Shown here: positions 36,105-43,529 of the stretch, in pieces
Layout: each line of letters starts with the position of its first letter
Position numbering within the stretch: the first letter of the stretch is position 1
DNA from: Lachnospiraceae bacterium UBA2860
GTDB lineage: Bacteria > Bacillota > Clostridia > Lachnospirales > Lachnospiraceae
Reading direction: 5' to 3'
NCBI GenBank assembly: GCA_002350625.1
Contig: DEFE01000002.1
Span: 1,063-64,271, forward strand
DNA length: 63,209 bases
Made by a program: the position numbers and the translations under genes
Notes under the pieces: model-generated
Database searches by the model: none
Seen by the model: the letters and a program-made list of their open reading frames with translations, nothing else
What the model was told of the DNA's origin: nothing

Positions 36105-36887
36105 ATGGAAGAAAATGGCGTAAGATACGGGGTCGGGATCGACATCGGCTCCACCTGCGCAAAGACGATCGTGACGGATGCAAAGGGAGAGATTCTCTGG
36201 CGCGATCTGCGGCCGACCGGATGGAGCAGCGTGGAGACGGCGGAGGCGATCCGCCGCGATCTGACGGATCTGTTGAAAGAGGGAAGTGACGCAAGGTTCG
36301 TGGCGACCGGTTACGGGCGCATCTCGGTGCCTTTTGCGGATAAATGCGTGACGGAGATTAGCTGTCACGCGAAGGGCGCGGCCGCTTTGTTCGGCGTGAA
36401 GGATCTCACGGTGATCGACATCGGGGGACAGGACACGAAGCTGATTGCCATCAAAAATGGCGCGGTCTCGGAGTTCGCCATGAACGACAAGTGCTCCGCG
36501 GGGACCGGCCGCTTCCTTGAAGTGATGGCCAACACGCTGTCGGTGACGCCTGCGGGCTTATGTGAAATGGCGGAGAAGGGCAGTGAGACGCGGATCAGTT
36601 CGCTGTGTACGGTGTTCGCGGAGTCGGAGGTGATCAACCTGATCGGCCGCGGGACGCCGCGGGAGAACATCGCGTGGGCCGTGGTCGATTCGATCGCGCA
36701 GAAGGTGAAAATCCAGGCCGGGAAGATGGCACCGGGAAAGGAGCCGCTGTATCTGACCGGCGGGCTCTGTGATTTTCCTTTTGTCACGGAAAGGCTCGGC
36801 AGAGCTTTCGGACGGGAGGTGCGGACGCAGCCGGACGCGCGATTTGCAGGAGCGGTTGGAGCGGCGCTGTATGCGCTGGCTTTGTGA
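36105..36887 (+). CDS. 2-hydroxyacyl-CoA dehydratase activator-type ATPase (YjiL/HgdC family)
   Basis: 260 residues of the BadF/HgdC ASKHA family: VGIDIGSTCAKTIVTDAKGE, DIGGQDTKLIAI, and the two cluster cysteines in NDKCSAGTGRFLEVMA and ISSLCTVFAESEVINL, which in the dimer hold one [4Fe-4S] cluster. Such proteins use ATP to drive an electron to low potential for a partner protein. I choose the ATG at 36105 because the residues before GVGIDIGS otherwise have no counterpart. The last 12 codons are tandemly duplicated just downstream. The partner is the next gene. Confidence 0.93.
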   Translation: MEENGVRYGVGIDIGSTCAKTIVTDAKGEILWRDLRPTGWSSVETAEAIRRDLTDLLKEGSDARFVATGYGRISVPFADKCVTEISCHAKGAAALFGVKDLTVIDIGGQDTKLIAIKNGAVSEFAMNDKCSAGTGRFLEVMANTLSVTPAGLCEMAEKGSETRISSLCTVFAESEVINLIGRGTPRENIAWAVVDSIAQKVKIQAGKMAPGKEPLYLTGGLCDFPFVTERLGRAFGREVRTQPDARFAGAVGAALYALAL

Positions 36888-36923
36888 GCGGTTGGAGCGG
36901 CGCTGTGTGCGCTGACTTTATAA
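36852..36923 (+). repeat. 36-bp tandem duplication of the activator 3' end, including the stop
   Basis: 36852-36887 encodes AVGAALYALAL plus TGA; 36888-36923 repeats it as AVGAALCALTL plus TAA with four base changes. The second copy is untranslated spacer. Confidence 0.92.
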
Positions 36924-36945
36924 AGCGTAAGGAGGTACGCAATCA

Positions 36946-38220
36946 ATGGCAGACTATGTAAAGATGTGGGAAGACCTGGGGATGGATCTGGAGAGCCACG
37001 ACACGCTGTGCCAGGTGCTGCCCGTCGCCGTAGGCGATGTGTTCATGTCACAGGAGAACCGCCCGAAGGCGATGGACTTCTGGGATCTGGTCATCTCTGA
37101 GGTGCACGGCATCCGCCCGGCGGAGCTGATCGAGGAACAGAAGAAAGGCCGCAAGGTGTTCGGTACTTTCTGCGTCTTTGTTCCCGATGAGGTGGTCATC
37201 GCGGCGAACGGCATCGTGACGGGACTGTGCGGCGGTTCCCAGTTCTGGGTTCCGGGCGGCGAGGCCGTGCTGCCGAAGAATACCTGCCCGCTGATTAAGG
37301 CTTCTGTCGGCGCCCGCCTCGGCCGGACATGTCCCTTCTTCCGGATCGCCGATGTGTATGTCGGCGAGACGACCTGCGACGGCAAGAAGAAGGCGTATGA
37401 GATTCTCGGACAGGACGTCCCCATGCTCATCATGGACGTGCCGCAGATGAAGCGCCCGAAGGATATCGAGAAATGGAAGGAAGAGATCGCGGACTTTGCG
37501 CTTAAGGTAGAAGAGATCACCGGAAATAAACTGACCGTGGAGAAGCTGAAGGAAGCTATCCGCATCGTCAATGAAAAGAGGAAAGCGATGAAGCGGGTCT
37601 ACGACGCCCGCAAGAGCGAATGCCTTCCGATCTCCGGCCGCGACGCGCTGCTCATGACGCAGATCTCCTTCTTCGATGATCCGGAGAGATGCGCGCAGAT
37701 GTGCAACCGCCTGGCGGACGAGCTGGAGCAGAGAATCAAAGACGGCGTGAGCGTGGTTCCCGCTGGCACGAAGCGGATCCTCATCACCGGCACGCCGCTC
37801 GCGGTTCCGAACTGGAAGCTGCACAACATCATCGAGACGAGCGGCGCTGCGGTCGTCTGCGAAGAGATGTGCACGGGCACCCGCTACTTCGAGAATCTCG
37901 TGGATGACAGCGGCGAGACGCTCGACGAGCTCTTCATGGCCCTCTCGAAGCGCTATATGAAGAACAACTGCGCCTGCTTCACGCCGAACCCCGGCCGCAT
38001 CGAGGATATCATCCGTCTCGCGAAGGAGTACAAGGCGGACGGCGTGATCGACTGCAGCCTGAAGTTCTGCGGCCTCTATGACATCGAGAAGAAGTCGGTG
38101 GCGGAGGCCCTGAAGAAGGAGGGCATCCCGGTCCTTTCACTCGAGACGGACTACGAGGATTCCGACGCAGGGCAGCTGAGAACCCGCATCGAGGCCTTTG
38201 TGGAAATGCTGAACGGATGA
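36946..38220 (+). CDS. Double-cubane-type 2-hydroxyacyl-CoA dehydratase family protein (YjiM/HgdB-like)
   Basis: 424 residues of the HgdB/FldC/YjiM family, single subunit, unlike heterodimeric dehydratases. Cysteines in GTFCVFVPDE, TGLCGGSQFW, KNTCPLIKAS, GRTCPFFRIA, CEEMCTGTRYF, NNCACFTPN and DCSLKFCGLYD fit a protein binding more than one cluster, as in the double-cubane cluster proteins that pair with an HgdC-type ATPase. The closest context match is YjiM/YjiL. In studied members it reduces small molecules; the natural substrate is unknown. It overlaps the next gene by ATGA. RBS GTAAGGAGGTACGCAATCA. Confidence 0.9.
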   Translation: MADYVKMWEDLGMDLESHDTLCQVLPVAVGDVFMSQENRPKAMDFWDLVISEVHGIRPAELIEEQKKGRKVFGTFCVFVPDEVVIAANGIVTGLCGGSQFWVPGGEAVLPKNTCPLIKASVGARLGRTCPFFRIADVYVGETTCDGKKKAYEILGQDVPMLIMDVPQMKRPKDIEKWKEEIADFALKVEEITGNKLTVEKLKEAIRIVNEKRKAMKRVYDARKSECLPISGRDALLMTQISFFDDPERCAQMCNRLADELEQRIKDGVSVVPAGTKRILITGTPLAVPNWKLHNIIETSGAAVVCEEMCTGTRYFENLVDDSGETLDELFMALSKRYMKNNCACFTPNPGRIEDIIRLAKEYKADGVIDCSLKFCGLYDIEKKSVAEALKKEGIPVLSLETDYEDSDAGQLRTRIEAFVEMLNG

Positions 38221-38480
38221 ACCTGAAGTATTATATTCTGTTTGAAAACTACGAGCAGGGGCTGGCCCTGCACGACAAGCTGGATGACGCCGGTGTGAGG
38301 AACCGCATCGCGCCGGCGCCTGCCGCTGCCCGCGGCCAGCTCTGCTGCGGCATGTCGCTGCTCGTCGGCCCCGAGGAGATCGAGCGGGCGAAGCAGGTGA
38401 TTCAAAACGAAAATGCCGTCTTTCACAGCATCGTGCCTGTCGAAAACCCGCTGCAGCCCAGGCGGGACCGGTACTGCTGA
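38217..38480 (+). CDS. DUF3343 protein 1
   Basis: 87 residues (YYILFENYEQGLALHDKLDD, RGQLCCGMSLLVGPEEIERA) of the small DUF3343 family that often sits with SelD, YedF and NifS-like genes. A CC pair is kept at mid-protein, where related proteins have a conserved Cys. It starts in ATGA overlap with the double-cubane gene. Just past its stop lies a 27-bp repeat array readable in the shifted frame. Role in selenium handling is suggested by context only. Confidence 0.82.
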   Translation: MNLKYYILFENYEQGLALHDKLDDAGVRNRIAPAPAAARGQLCCGMSLLVGPEEIERAKQVIQNENAVFHSIVPVENPLQPRRDRYC

Positions 38481-38484
38481 TGCA

Positions 38485-38588
38485 GCAGGCTCTGCCGTGA
38501 CGGCTGATGCGCCAGGCTCTGCCGTGACGGCTGATGTGACAGGGACTGCCATGACGGCTGGCGTGACAGGGACTGCCGGCGCTGCAGG
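38485..38588 (+). repeat. 27-bp tandem repeat array between DUF3343 and the NifS-like gene
   Basis: Units at 38485-38511, 38512-38538 and 38539-38565, plus a partial unit to about 38588, share CTCTGCCGTGACGGCTGATG-like cores. The period is nine codons, and in the frame shifted from DUF3343 it reads Ala/Gly/Thr-rich (GSAVTADAP-type). There are no unique spacers, so it is not CRISPR. Confidence 0.85.
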
Positions 38589-38629
38589 TTCCGCCGGCAT
38601 GGCCGATCTTGCTGACAAGGAGACACATC

Positions 38630-39775
38630 GTGATATATCTGGATAATGCTGCGACGACGATGATGAAGCCTCCCGGCGTGGTCAGCGCCGTGACGGAAGC
38701 GCTGACATCTCTCGGCAACGCGTCGCGGGGCGCGCACGAAGGCGCGCTTGAGTCAAACCGCGTGATCTATCGGACCCGCAAAAAGCTCGCGTCTTTTTTC
38801 GGCTGCCCGAAATCGGAGCAGGTGATTTATACGAATAATTCCACGGAGGCGCTTAACATCGCCATCAGCGGGACGCTCCGGGAAGGCGATCACGTCATCA
38901 CGACGGTGCTGGAGCATAATTCGGTGCTTCGCCCGCTGTACAGGGCAAGTGAAGGGAGGGGCGTGGCGCTGTCCATCGTGCCCGCAGACAAAAAGGGCTG
39001 CGTGGACTACGAGGATTTTGCGCGGCTCATCCGGCCGGAGACGAAGGCGATCGTCTGCACGCACGCATCCAACCTGACCGGAAATCTGCTTGATATCCGG
39101 AGGATCGGAGAGATCGCGCGGGCGAAGGGACTCCTCATGATTGTGGACGCCTCGCAGACGGCGGGGAGCGTCCCGATCGATATGGTGCGGTCCGGGATCA
39201 GCATTCTGTGCTTTACGGGCCACAAGTCCCTCATGGGACCGCAGGGAACCGGCGGGCTCTTAATAAACGGCGACATAGAGATAGAGCCGTTTAAAGTCGG
39301 CGGGACGGGCGTGCAGTCGTATCTGACTGCGCAGCCCCGGGAGTATCCGACGCGGCTTGAAGCGGGGACGCTGAACGGGCACGGCATCGCGGGTCTTTCC
39401 GCGGCGCTGGACTTTATTGAAGAGACGGGCCTTGAGAAGATCCACGCGCATGAGCTGGGGCTGGCCATGCAGTTCTATGAAGCGGTCAGCGCCATTCCGG
39501 AGGTCCGGGTGTACGGCGATTTTTCGGCTTCGGACAGGTGCCCCATCGTGACGCTGAATATCGGGGAGCTCGATTCGGCCCTGGTCTCCGACGAGCTCTC
39601 TTACAGCTACGGGATCGCGGTCCGGGCGGGCGCGCACTGTGCGCCCCTTATGCACAAGGCGCTCGGCACGGAAAAGCAGGGTGCCGTGCGCTTCAGCTTC
39701 GGTTACTTCAACACGGCTGCGGATGCTGATGCCGCGGCTTCTGCCGTCAGGCAGATCGCTGAAGTGCTTCTATAG
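38630..39775 (+). CDS. Cysteine desulfurase-like class V aminotransferase (EF2568-type)
   Basis: 381 residues starting with GTG, 8 bases after AAGGAG: MIYLDNAATTMMKPPGVVSA. The Schiff-base lysine is in CFTGHKSLMGPQGTGG, and the reactive Cys candidate is in VRAGAHCAPLMHKALGT near residue 335, in the loop where NifS/SufS proteins carry it. Cysteine desulfurases of this subgroup travel with SelD and YedF in genomes where selenium serves a molybdenum-hydroxylase cofactor. It may deliver sulfur or selenium (selenocysteine lyase activity) to YedF or SelD. Confidence 0.9.
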   Translation: MIYLDNAATTMMKPPGVVSAVTEALTSLGNASRGAHEGALESNRVIYRTRKKLASFFGCPKSEQVIYTNNSTEALNIAISGTLREGDHVITTVLEHNSVLRPLYRASEGRGVALSIVPADKKGCVDYEDFARLIRPETKAIVCTHASNLTGNLLDIRRIGEIARAKGLLMIVDASQTAGSVPIDMVRSGISILCFTGHKSLMGPQGTGGLLINGDIEIEPFKVGGTGVQSYLTAQPREYPTRLEAGTLNGHGIAGLSAALDFIEETGLEKIHAHELGLAMQFYEAVSAIPEVRVYGDFSASDRCPIVTLNIGELDSALVSDELSYSYGIAVRAGAHCAPLMHKALGTEKQGAVRFSFGYFNTAADADAAASAVRQIAEVLL

Positions 39776-39877
39776 ACAAGGTGAAAACGGAATAGAGGAG
39801 AAACCGGAATAACCCGGAGAACCCGGGAGAAAGGAAAATCCAATCAACATCATCGACGATTGGATGAAATGTGTGTT

Positions 39878-40495
39878 ATGGAAAAAAGAATTGATTGTAT
39901 GGGCATGGCCTGCCCGCTTCCCGTGATCAACGCGAAGAAGGCCATCGAGAGCTTTACGGAAGACGGAACTCTGTCCGTGAAGGTAGACAACGAGACCGCC
40001 GTGGAGAACCTGACGAGACTCGGCGAGCACAACGGCTTTGCGGTGACTTCCGAAAAGAACGGGGAAAAGGAATATACGGTGGTCATGCAGGTGAAGGCCG
40101 CAGCTGCCGGCAAAGCCGAAGTTCCCGCGGAGGCCGTCAGCTGCGCGCTTCCCGCAAAGGGAGGCAAGGTCGTGGTCCTGTCCGCGAACACCATGGGCAG
40201 CGGCGACGAGCAGCTCGGGAAGAAGCTGATGAAGGCGTTCATCTTCGCCCTGACCAATCAGGACGAGGCGCCGGAAAAGGTGATCTGCTATAATTCGGGC
40301 GCTTATCTGACCACGGAGGACCCGGATACCATCAAGGACCTGAAGAGCCTCGAGGAGGCCGGCACCGTCGTCATGACCTGCGGGACCTGCCTGGATTTCT
40401 ACGGACTTAAAGAGAAGCTGCAGGTGGGCATCGTCTCCAATATGTACGATATCGTGGAGGCACAGATGCAGGCGGGCCTCATCATCCGGCCATGA
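39878..40495 (+). CDS. yedF: YedF-type TusA/DsrE fusion of selenium metabolism
   Basis: About 205 residues. The N-terminal TusA/SirA domain has the CPxP active site in CMGMACPLPVINAKKAI. From about residue 85 a DsrE-like domain follows (GKVVVLSANTMGSGDEQLGK, VMTCGTCLDFYGLKEKL with a Cys pair). This architecture is the selenium-metabolism YedF family. It probably carries a persulfide or perselenide between the NifS-like enzyme and a target. The start is unclear: ATGs at 39869 and 39878, no strong ribosome binding site, an AAAGGA lies farther upstream at about 39832. Confidence 0.9.
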   Translation: MEKRIDCMGMACPLPVINAKKAIESFTEDGTLSVKVDNETAVENLTRLGEHNGFAVTSEKNGEKEYTVVMQVKAAAAGKAEVPAEAVSCALPAKGGKVVVLSANTMGSGDEQLGKKLMKAFIFALTNQDEAPEKVICYNSGAYLTTEDPDTIKDLKSLEEAGTVVMTCGTCLDFYGLKEKLQVGIVSNMYDIVEAQMQAGLIIRP

Positions 40496-40512
40496 GAAAG
40501 AAGGAAAGGCGG

Positions 40513-40728
40513 ATGATTGTGGCATTTTCGTCGACACATGACGCCATGGCTTTTGAAGACTACTGCATGCGGCAGGGTGCGGAGGGACGCCTGATCCCGC
40601 TCCCGAAGGAGATCAGCGCGGGCTGCGGACTCGCGTGGAGCGCGCCGCCGGCGGACAGGGTGCATGTGGAGGAACTGCTCCGCGCGGCCGGCATCACGCC
40701 GCAGCATCTGCGGGAGCTGGAGGTCTGA
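40513..40728 (+). CDS. DUF3343 protein 2
   Basis: 71 residues, MIVAFSSTHDAMAFEDYCMR and ISAGCGLAWSAPPADR, a second DUF3343 with a conserved mid-protein Cys. AAGGAAAGGCGG precedes the ATG at 40513; an ATG at 40492 overlaps the YedF stop. A hairpin follows and the convergent selD gene lies beyond. Confidence 0.8.
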   Translation: MIVAFSSTHDAMAFEDYCMRQGAEGRLIPLPKEISAGCGLAWSAPPADRVHVEELLRAAGITPQHLRELEV

Positions 40729-40758
40729 AGCGAAAGCGCAGTGTCCGGAATCATACCG

Positions 40759-40786
40759 GAGCCGGTCGGAGAGATCTGACCGGCTC
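40759..40786. terminator. Hairpin between convergent DUF3343 and selD genes
   Basis: GAGCCGGTC and GACCGGCTC flank GGAGAGATCT. The downstream T tract is weak on both strands, so termination may be inefficient. Confidence 0.6.
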
Positions 40787-40822
40787 TTGCCGTGTGTTTT
40801 GAGGAATGAGAATACAAAGATT

Positions 40823-41863
40823 TCATCCCTCCAGAATCAGCGCCTTTTCTTCTTTCTCCGCCGCGTAGCCGATCACGGCTGCTTCGGGCACCGAAGCGTG
40901 CAGCTCTTTGAGCAGCGCCTCCGCGTCCCGCTCGTCCACGGCGATGAGAAGGCCGCCGCTCGTCTGCGGATCGTAGAGAATATCCTGCAGCGCTCTCGGC
41001 ACGTCGCCCCGCACTTTGGCAGAAGCCTGCGCGAAGTTCCGGTTCCTGTAGGCGCCCGCCGGGACGAGTCCCATATCCGCCATTTCCAGCGCTTCCGCGT
41101 GAAAGGGGATTTTCCCCGTCATGAGGTGGAGCGTCACGCCGCTGCCCTGCGCCATCTCGCAGCTGTGCCCCATGAGCCCGAAGCCCGTCACATCCGTGCA
41201 GCTGTGCACGCGATAGTGCTGCATGGCCCGGCAGGCGTCTTTGTTGAGTCTCGTCATCTGCTGATAGATCCTGTCCATCAGCGCCTTGTCCGCAAGTCCC
41301 GCCTTCGCGGCTGTCGTCAGGATGCCGACGCCGAGCGGCTTCGTCAGGATCAGCACGTCGCCGGGCTTCGCCTCCGCATTTTTCCGGATCGCATCCGGCG
41401 CGGCGAACCCCGTGACCGCAAGGCCGTAGAGAGGCTCGCTGCCGCTGATCGTGTGTCCGCCGGAGATGATGACGCCGGCCTCATAGGCCTTATCGTAGCC
41501 GCCGCGCAGGATCTCGCGGATCCAGGCCTCTTCCATTCCTTCGGTTACGCACATCAGGTTCAGCGCCAGACGCGGCTCTCCGCCCATGGCGTAGATGTCG
41601 GAAATGGCATTGGCCGCCGCTATCTGCCCGAAGAGATACGGGTCGTCCACGATGGGCGGGAAAAAATCCACCGTCTGGATCAGCGCCGTGTCTTCATTTA
41701 CGACATAGACGCTGGCGTCGTCGCTCTTGTCGAAGCCCACGATGAGGCGCGGGTCCGTGCGGGTTTTGAAATTCTCCAGCAGGGCGGCCAGTGTGCCGGC
41801 GCCCACCTTCGCGCCGCAGCCGGCGCAGGAGGCCAGTCTTGTCAATCTTGCTTCTGATTCCAT
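40823..41863 (-). CDS. selD: Selenide, water dikinase (selenophosphate synthase)
   Basis: 346 residues. The active-site segment reads SCAGCGAKVGAG: the catalytic Cys (C17 of E. coli) and Lys are kept, while the second Cys (C19 in E. coli, not essential) is Ala. Further marks are DDASVYVVNEDTALIQTVDF, ANAISDIYAMGG, GGHTISGSEPLYGLAVTG, TDVTGFGLMGHSCEMA and CDPQTSGGLL-like DPQTSGGLLIAVDE. It makes selenophosphate from selenide and ATP. I place the start at 41863, after GAGAGGGAATGCG. It converges on the YedF cluster, and no selA, selB or Sec tRNA is in the window. Confidence 0.97.
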   Translation of the reverse strand: MESEARLTRLASCAGCGAKVGAGTLAALLENFKTRTDPRLIVGFDKSDDASVYVVNEDTALIQTVDFFPPIVDDPYLFGQIAAANAISDIYAMGGEPRLALNLMCVTEGMEEAWIREILRGGYDKAYEAGVIISGGHTISGSEPLYGLAVTGFAAPDAIRKNAEAKPGDVLILTKPLGVGILTTAAKAGLADKALMDRIYQQMTRLNKDACRAMQHYRVHSCTDVTGFGLMGHSCEMAQGSGVTLHLMTGKIPFHAEALEMADMGLVPAGAYRNRNFAQASAKVRGDVPRALQDILYDPQTSGGLLIAVDERDAEALLKELHASVPEAAVIGYAAEKEEKALILEG

Positions 41864-41902
41864 CGCATTCCCTCTCATCTAAAATGCTGTTCTGCCTCAA
41901 CC

Positions 41903-41966
41903 CAGATGTGTGTCGGCATGTCCATAAGCCCTCGTGAGGGCGATACGCCTTTAGCAATTGCATCTG
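41903..41966 (-). ncRNA. Possible structured 5' leader of selD
   Basis: On the minus strand CAGATG (41966-41961) can pair with CATCTG (41908-41903), enclosing two internal hairpins, GGCG-TAT-CGCC and GCCCT-CACG-AGGGC. The leader is about 115 bases if transcription starts near the 12-bp palindrome at 41989. I match it to no known riboswitch. Chance pairing remains possible. Confidence 0.35.
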
Positions 41967-41988
41967 ATTCGTGATGCCATTATCATAG

Positions 41989-42000
41989 TAGTATATACTA
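41989..42000. promoter_or_regulatory. 12-bp palindrome in the selD/phosphatase divergent region
   Basis: TAGTATATACTA is a perfect palindrome about 125 bases upstream of selD. It includes TATACT, so it could be an operator or part of the selD promoter. The rest of 41864-42117 shows no coding sequence I can support. Confidence 0.4.
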
Positions 42001-42117
42001 AAAACCGGTCCGGCGGGAGCATGAAAAGCCGCTCTTTCGGCTCTTCTGGATAGAAAACGGAACAGAGCCCGTGATCTGCTGCCGTGCCATGGCGAACGGA
42101 TCTAAGTTTGGCATCAG

Positions 42118-42171
42118 TTGTCATCTAATTGGAAGAATGGTATTCTGCTTTCGGAAGGGCACATATGTGCC
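42118..42171 (+). promoter_or_regulatory. Extended -10 promoter and palindrome before the phosphatase gene
   Basis: TTGTCA at 42118-42123, a 17-base spacer ending in TGG, and TATTCT at 42141-42146 form a good promoter. A perfect 14-bp palindrome, GGCACATATGTGCC, at 42158-42171 sits just downstream of the expected start site, where a bound repressor would block transcription. Confidence 0.75.
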
Positions 42172-42200
42172 GGGGATCAGCAGCTAAGAAGGAGATTAAA

Positions 42201-43517
42201 ATGATGAAACGTTTGGTGGGGATAGCCTTGCTTATCCTGCTTATGTCAGTGCAGGTTTTTGCGGAAGCGCCGGCTGACGCGCAGGAAGATACTTATACGC
42301 TGGACCGCGTGGTGGTGCTGAGCCGGCACAATATCCGCTCGCCCATGTCCGGCAGCGGATCGCTTCTTGGCGATATCACGCCTCACGCCTGGTTCAAGTG
42401 GACCAGCAACCCCAGCGAGCTGTCGCTGCGCGGCGCACTGCTCGAGACCACGATGGGCCAGTACTTCCGGCTGTGGCTCGAAAAGGAGGGCCTCTTTCCC
42501 GAGAATTACATGCCGGAGGACGGCGAGGTGCGCTTCTACGCCAATGCGAAGCAGCGCACACAGGCCACGGCCACCTATTTCTCCGCGGGTCTTCTGCCGG
42601 TGGGCAATATTCCCGTCGAGAGGCATGCGGACTATGACACGATGGATCCGACCTTTAATCCGGTGCTGACCTTCATCTCCCCGTCCTACGCGGAGGCGGT
42701 GCAGGAGCAGATCGCAGCCATGGGCGGCATCGCCGGGGTGAGGGGCATACACGCCGGTCTCATGGACGCCATCACGCTGCTCATGGATGTGACGGATATG
42801 GAAGAGAGCGAGGCCTACGAGGCAGGCACCTACGGGAATCTCCTCGAGGATGATTCGGTCGTCGAACTTGCGGAGGGCGCGGAGCCCTCTATGAACGGCC
42901 CGATCAGGACCGCGACCTCCGTGGCAGACGCGCTCACCCTGCAGTTTTACGAGACGGCGGACGCGAAGGAAGCGGCCTTCGGCCACGACCTGACCATGGA
43001 GGACTGGCAGTCGCTGCATGGGATTGTGGACAAATATACGGATATGCTGTTCGGGATGCCGCTGCTCGCCGTCAACGAGGCGCATCCGCTGCTGATGGAG
43101 ATCCGCTCGGAGCTCACGAAAGAGGGCCGCAGATTCAGCTTCCTGTGCGGCCACGACTCCAACCTCGCGAGTGTCCTCTCGGCTCTCGGCGCGGAAGAAT
43201 ATCTGCTGCCGGATACGGTGGAGCAGCATACGCCCATCGGCGTGAAGCTGGTGTTTTCCCGCTGGCTCGACGAAAATGGCGCGCCCGCGTGGACAGCGGA
43301 GCTCGTCTATCAGAACACGGAGCAGCTCCGCGCGATCACGCCGCTGAGCCTTGAGGAGCCGCCGGTGCGCTGCGCCGTGCATTTTGAAGGCGTGAAGGAG
43401 AATGAGCGCGGCATGATCGGCGAGGAGGAGCTTCTGGCCCTCTTCGACACGTCGATCGGCGCTTATGACGCCCTTGTGGAGGAGTATAGCGAAGAAGCCG
43501 CTGCTGAGGCGGCATAA
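42201..43517 (+). CDS. Secreted histidine-type acid phosphatase (phytase/glucose-1-phosphatase class)
   Basis: 438 residues with a signal peptide (LVGIALLILLMSVQVFA). The phosphohistidine motif is RHNIRSP, with Asn where the family usually has Gly (RHGxRxP), and the acid/base motif is GHDSNLAS. Such enzymes act outside the cell on phytate, sugar phosphates or similar esters. ATG at 42201 follows AAGGAGATTAAA. The last 20 residues are acidic/Ala-rich. The next gene, a membrane protein, starts 12 bases later. Confidence 0.92.
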   Translation: MMKRLVGIALLILLMSVQVFAEAPADAQEDTYTLDRVVVLSRHNIRSPMSGSGSLLGDITPHAWFKWTSNPSELSLRGALLETTMGQYFRLWLEKEGLFPENYMPEDGEVRFYANAKQRTQATATYFSAGLLPVGNIPVERHADYDTMDPTFNPVLTFISPSYAEAVQEQIAAMGGIAGVRGIHAGLMDAITLLMDVTDMEESEAYEAGTYGNLLEDDSVVELAEGAEPSMNGPIRTATSVADALTLQFYETADAKEAAFGHDLTMEDWQSLHGIVDKYTDMLFGMPLLAVNEAHPLLMEIRSELTKEGRRFSFLCGHDSNLASVLSALGAEEYLLPDTVEQHTPIGVKLVFSRWLDENGAPAWTAELVYQNTEQLRAITPLSLEEPPVRCAVHFEGVKENERGMIGEEELLALFDTSIGAYDALVEEYSEEAAAEAA

Positions 43518-43529
43518 TGAAGGAGTGAC

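Noticed and set aside
38485..38588. CRISPR-like array
   Set aside because: Direct repeats are contiguous, with no unique spacers, and no cas genes are in the window.
38413..38646. An Ala/Gly-rich frame between DUF3343 and the NifS-like gene as an independent gene
   Set aside because: Starts inside DUF3343, has no ribosome binding site and consists of the 27-bp repeats; reported as a repeat instead.
40823..41863. In-frame TGA as selenocysteine codon in or near the selenium cluster
   Set aside because: selD uses Cys at the catalytic place, and the neighbouring genes end in stops without continuing homology; no sign of a selenoprotein.
41694..41963. An 89-codon frame covering the selD leader and start
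   Set aside because: Overlaps selD in another frame; the leader is better explained as untranslated, possibly structured RNA.
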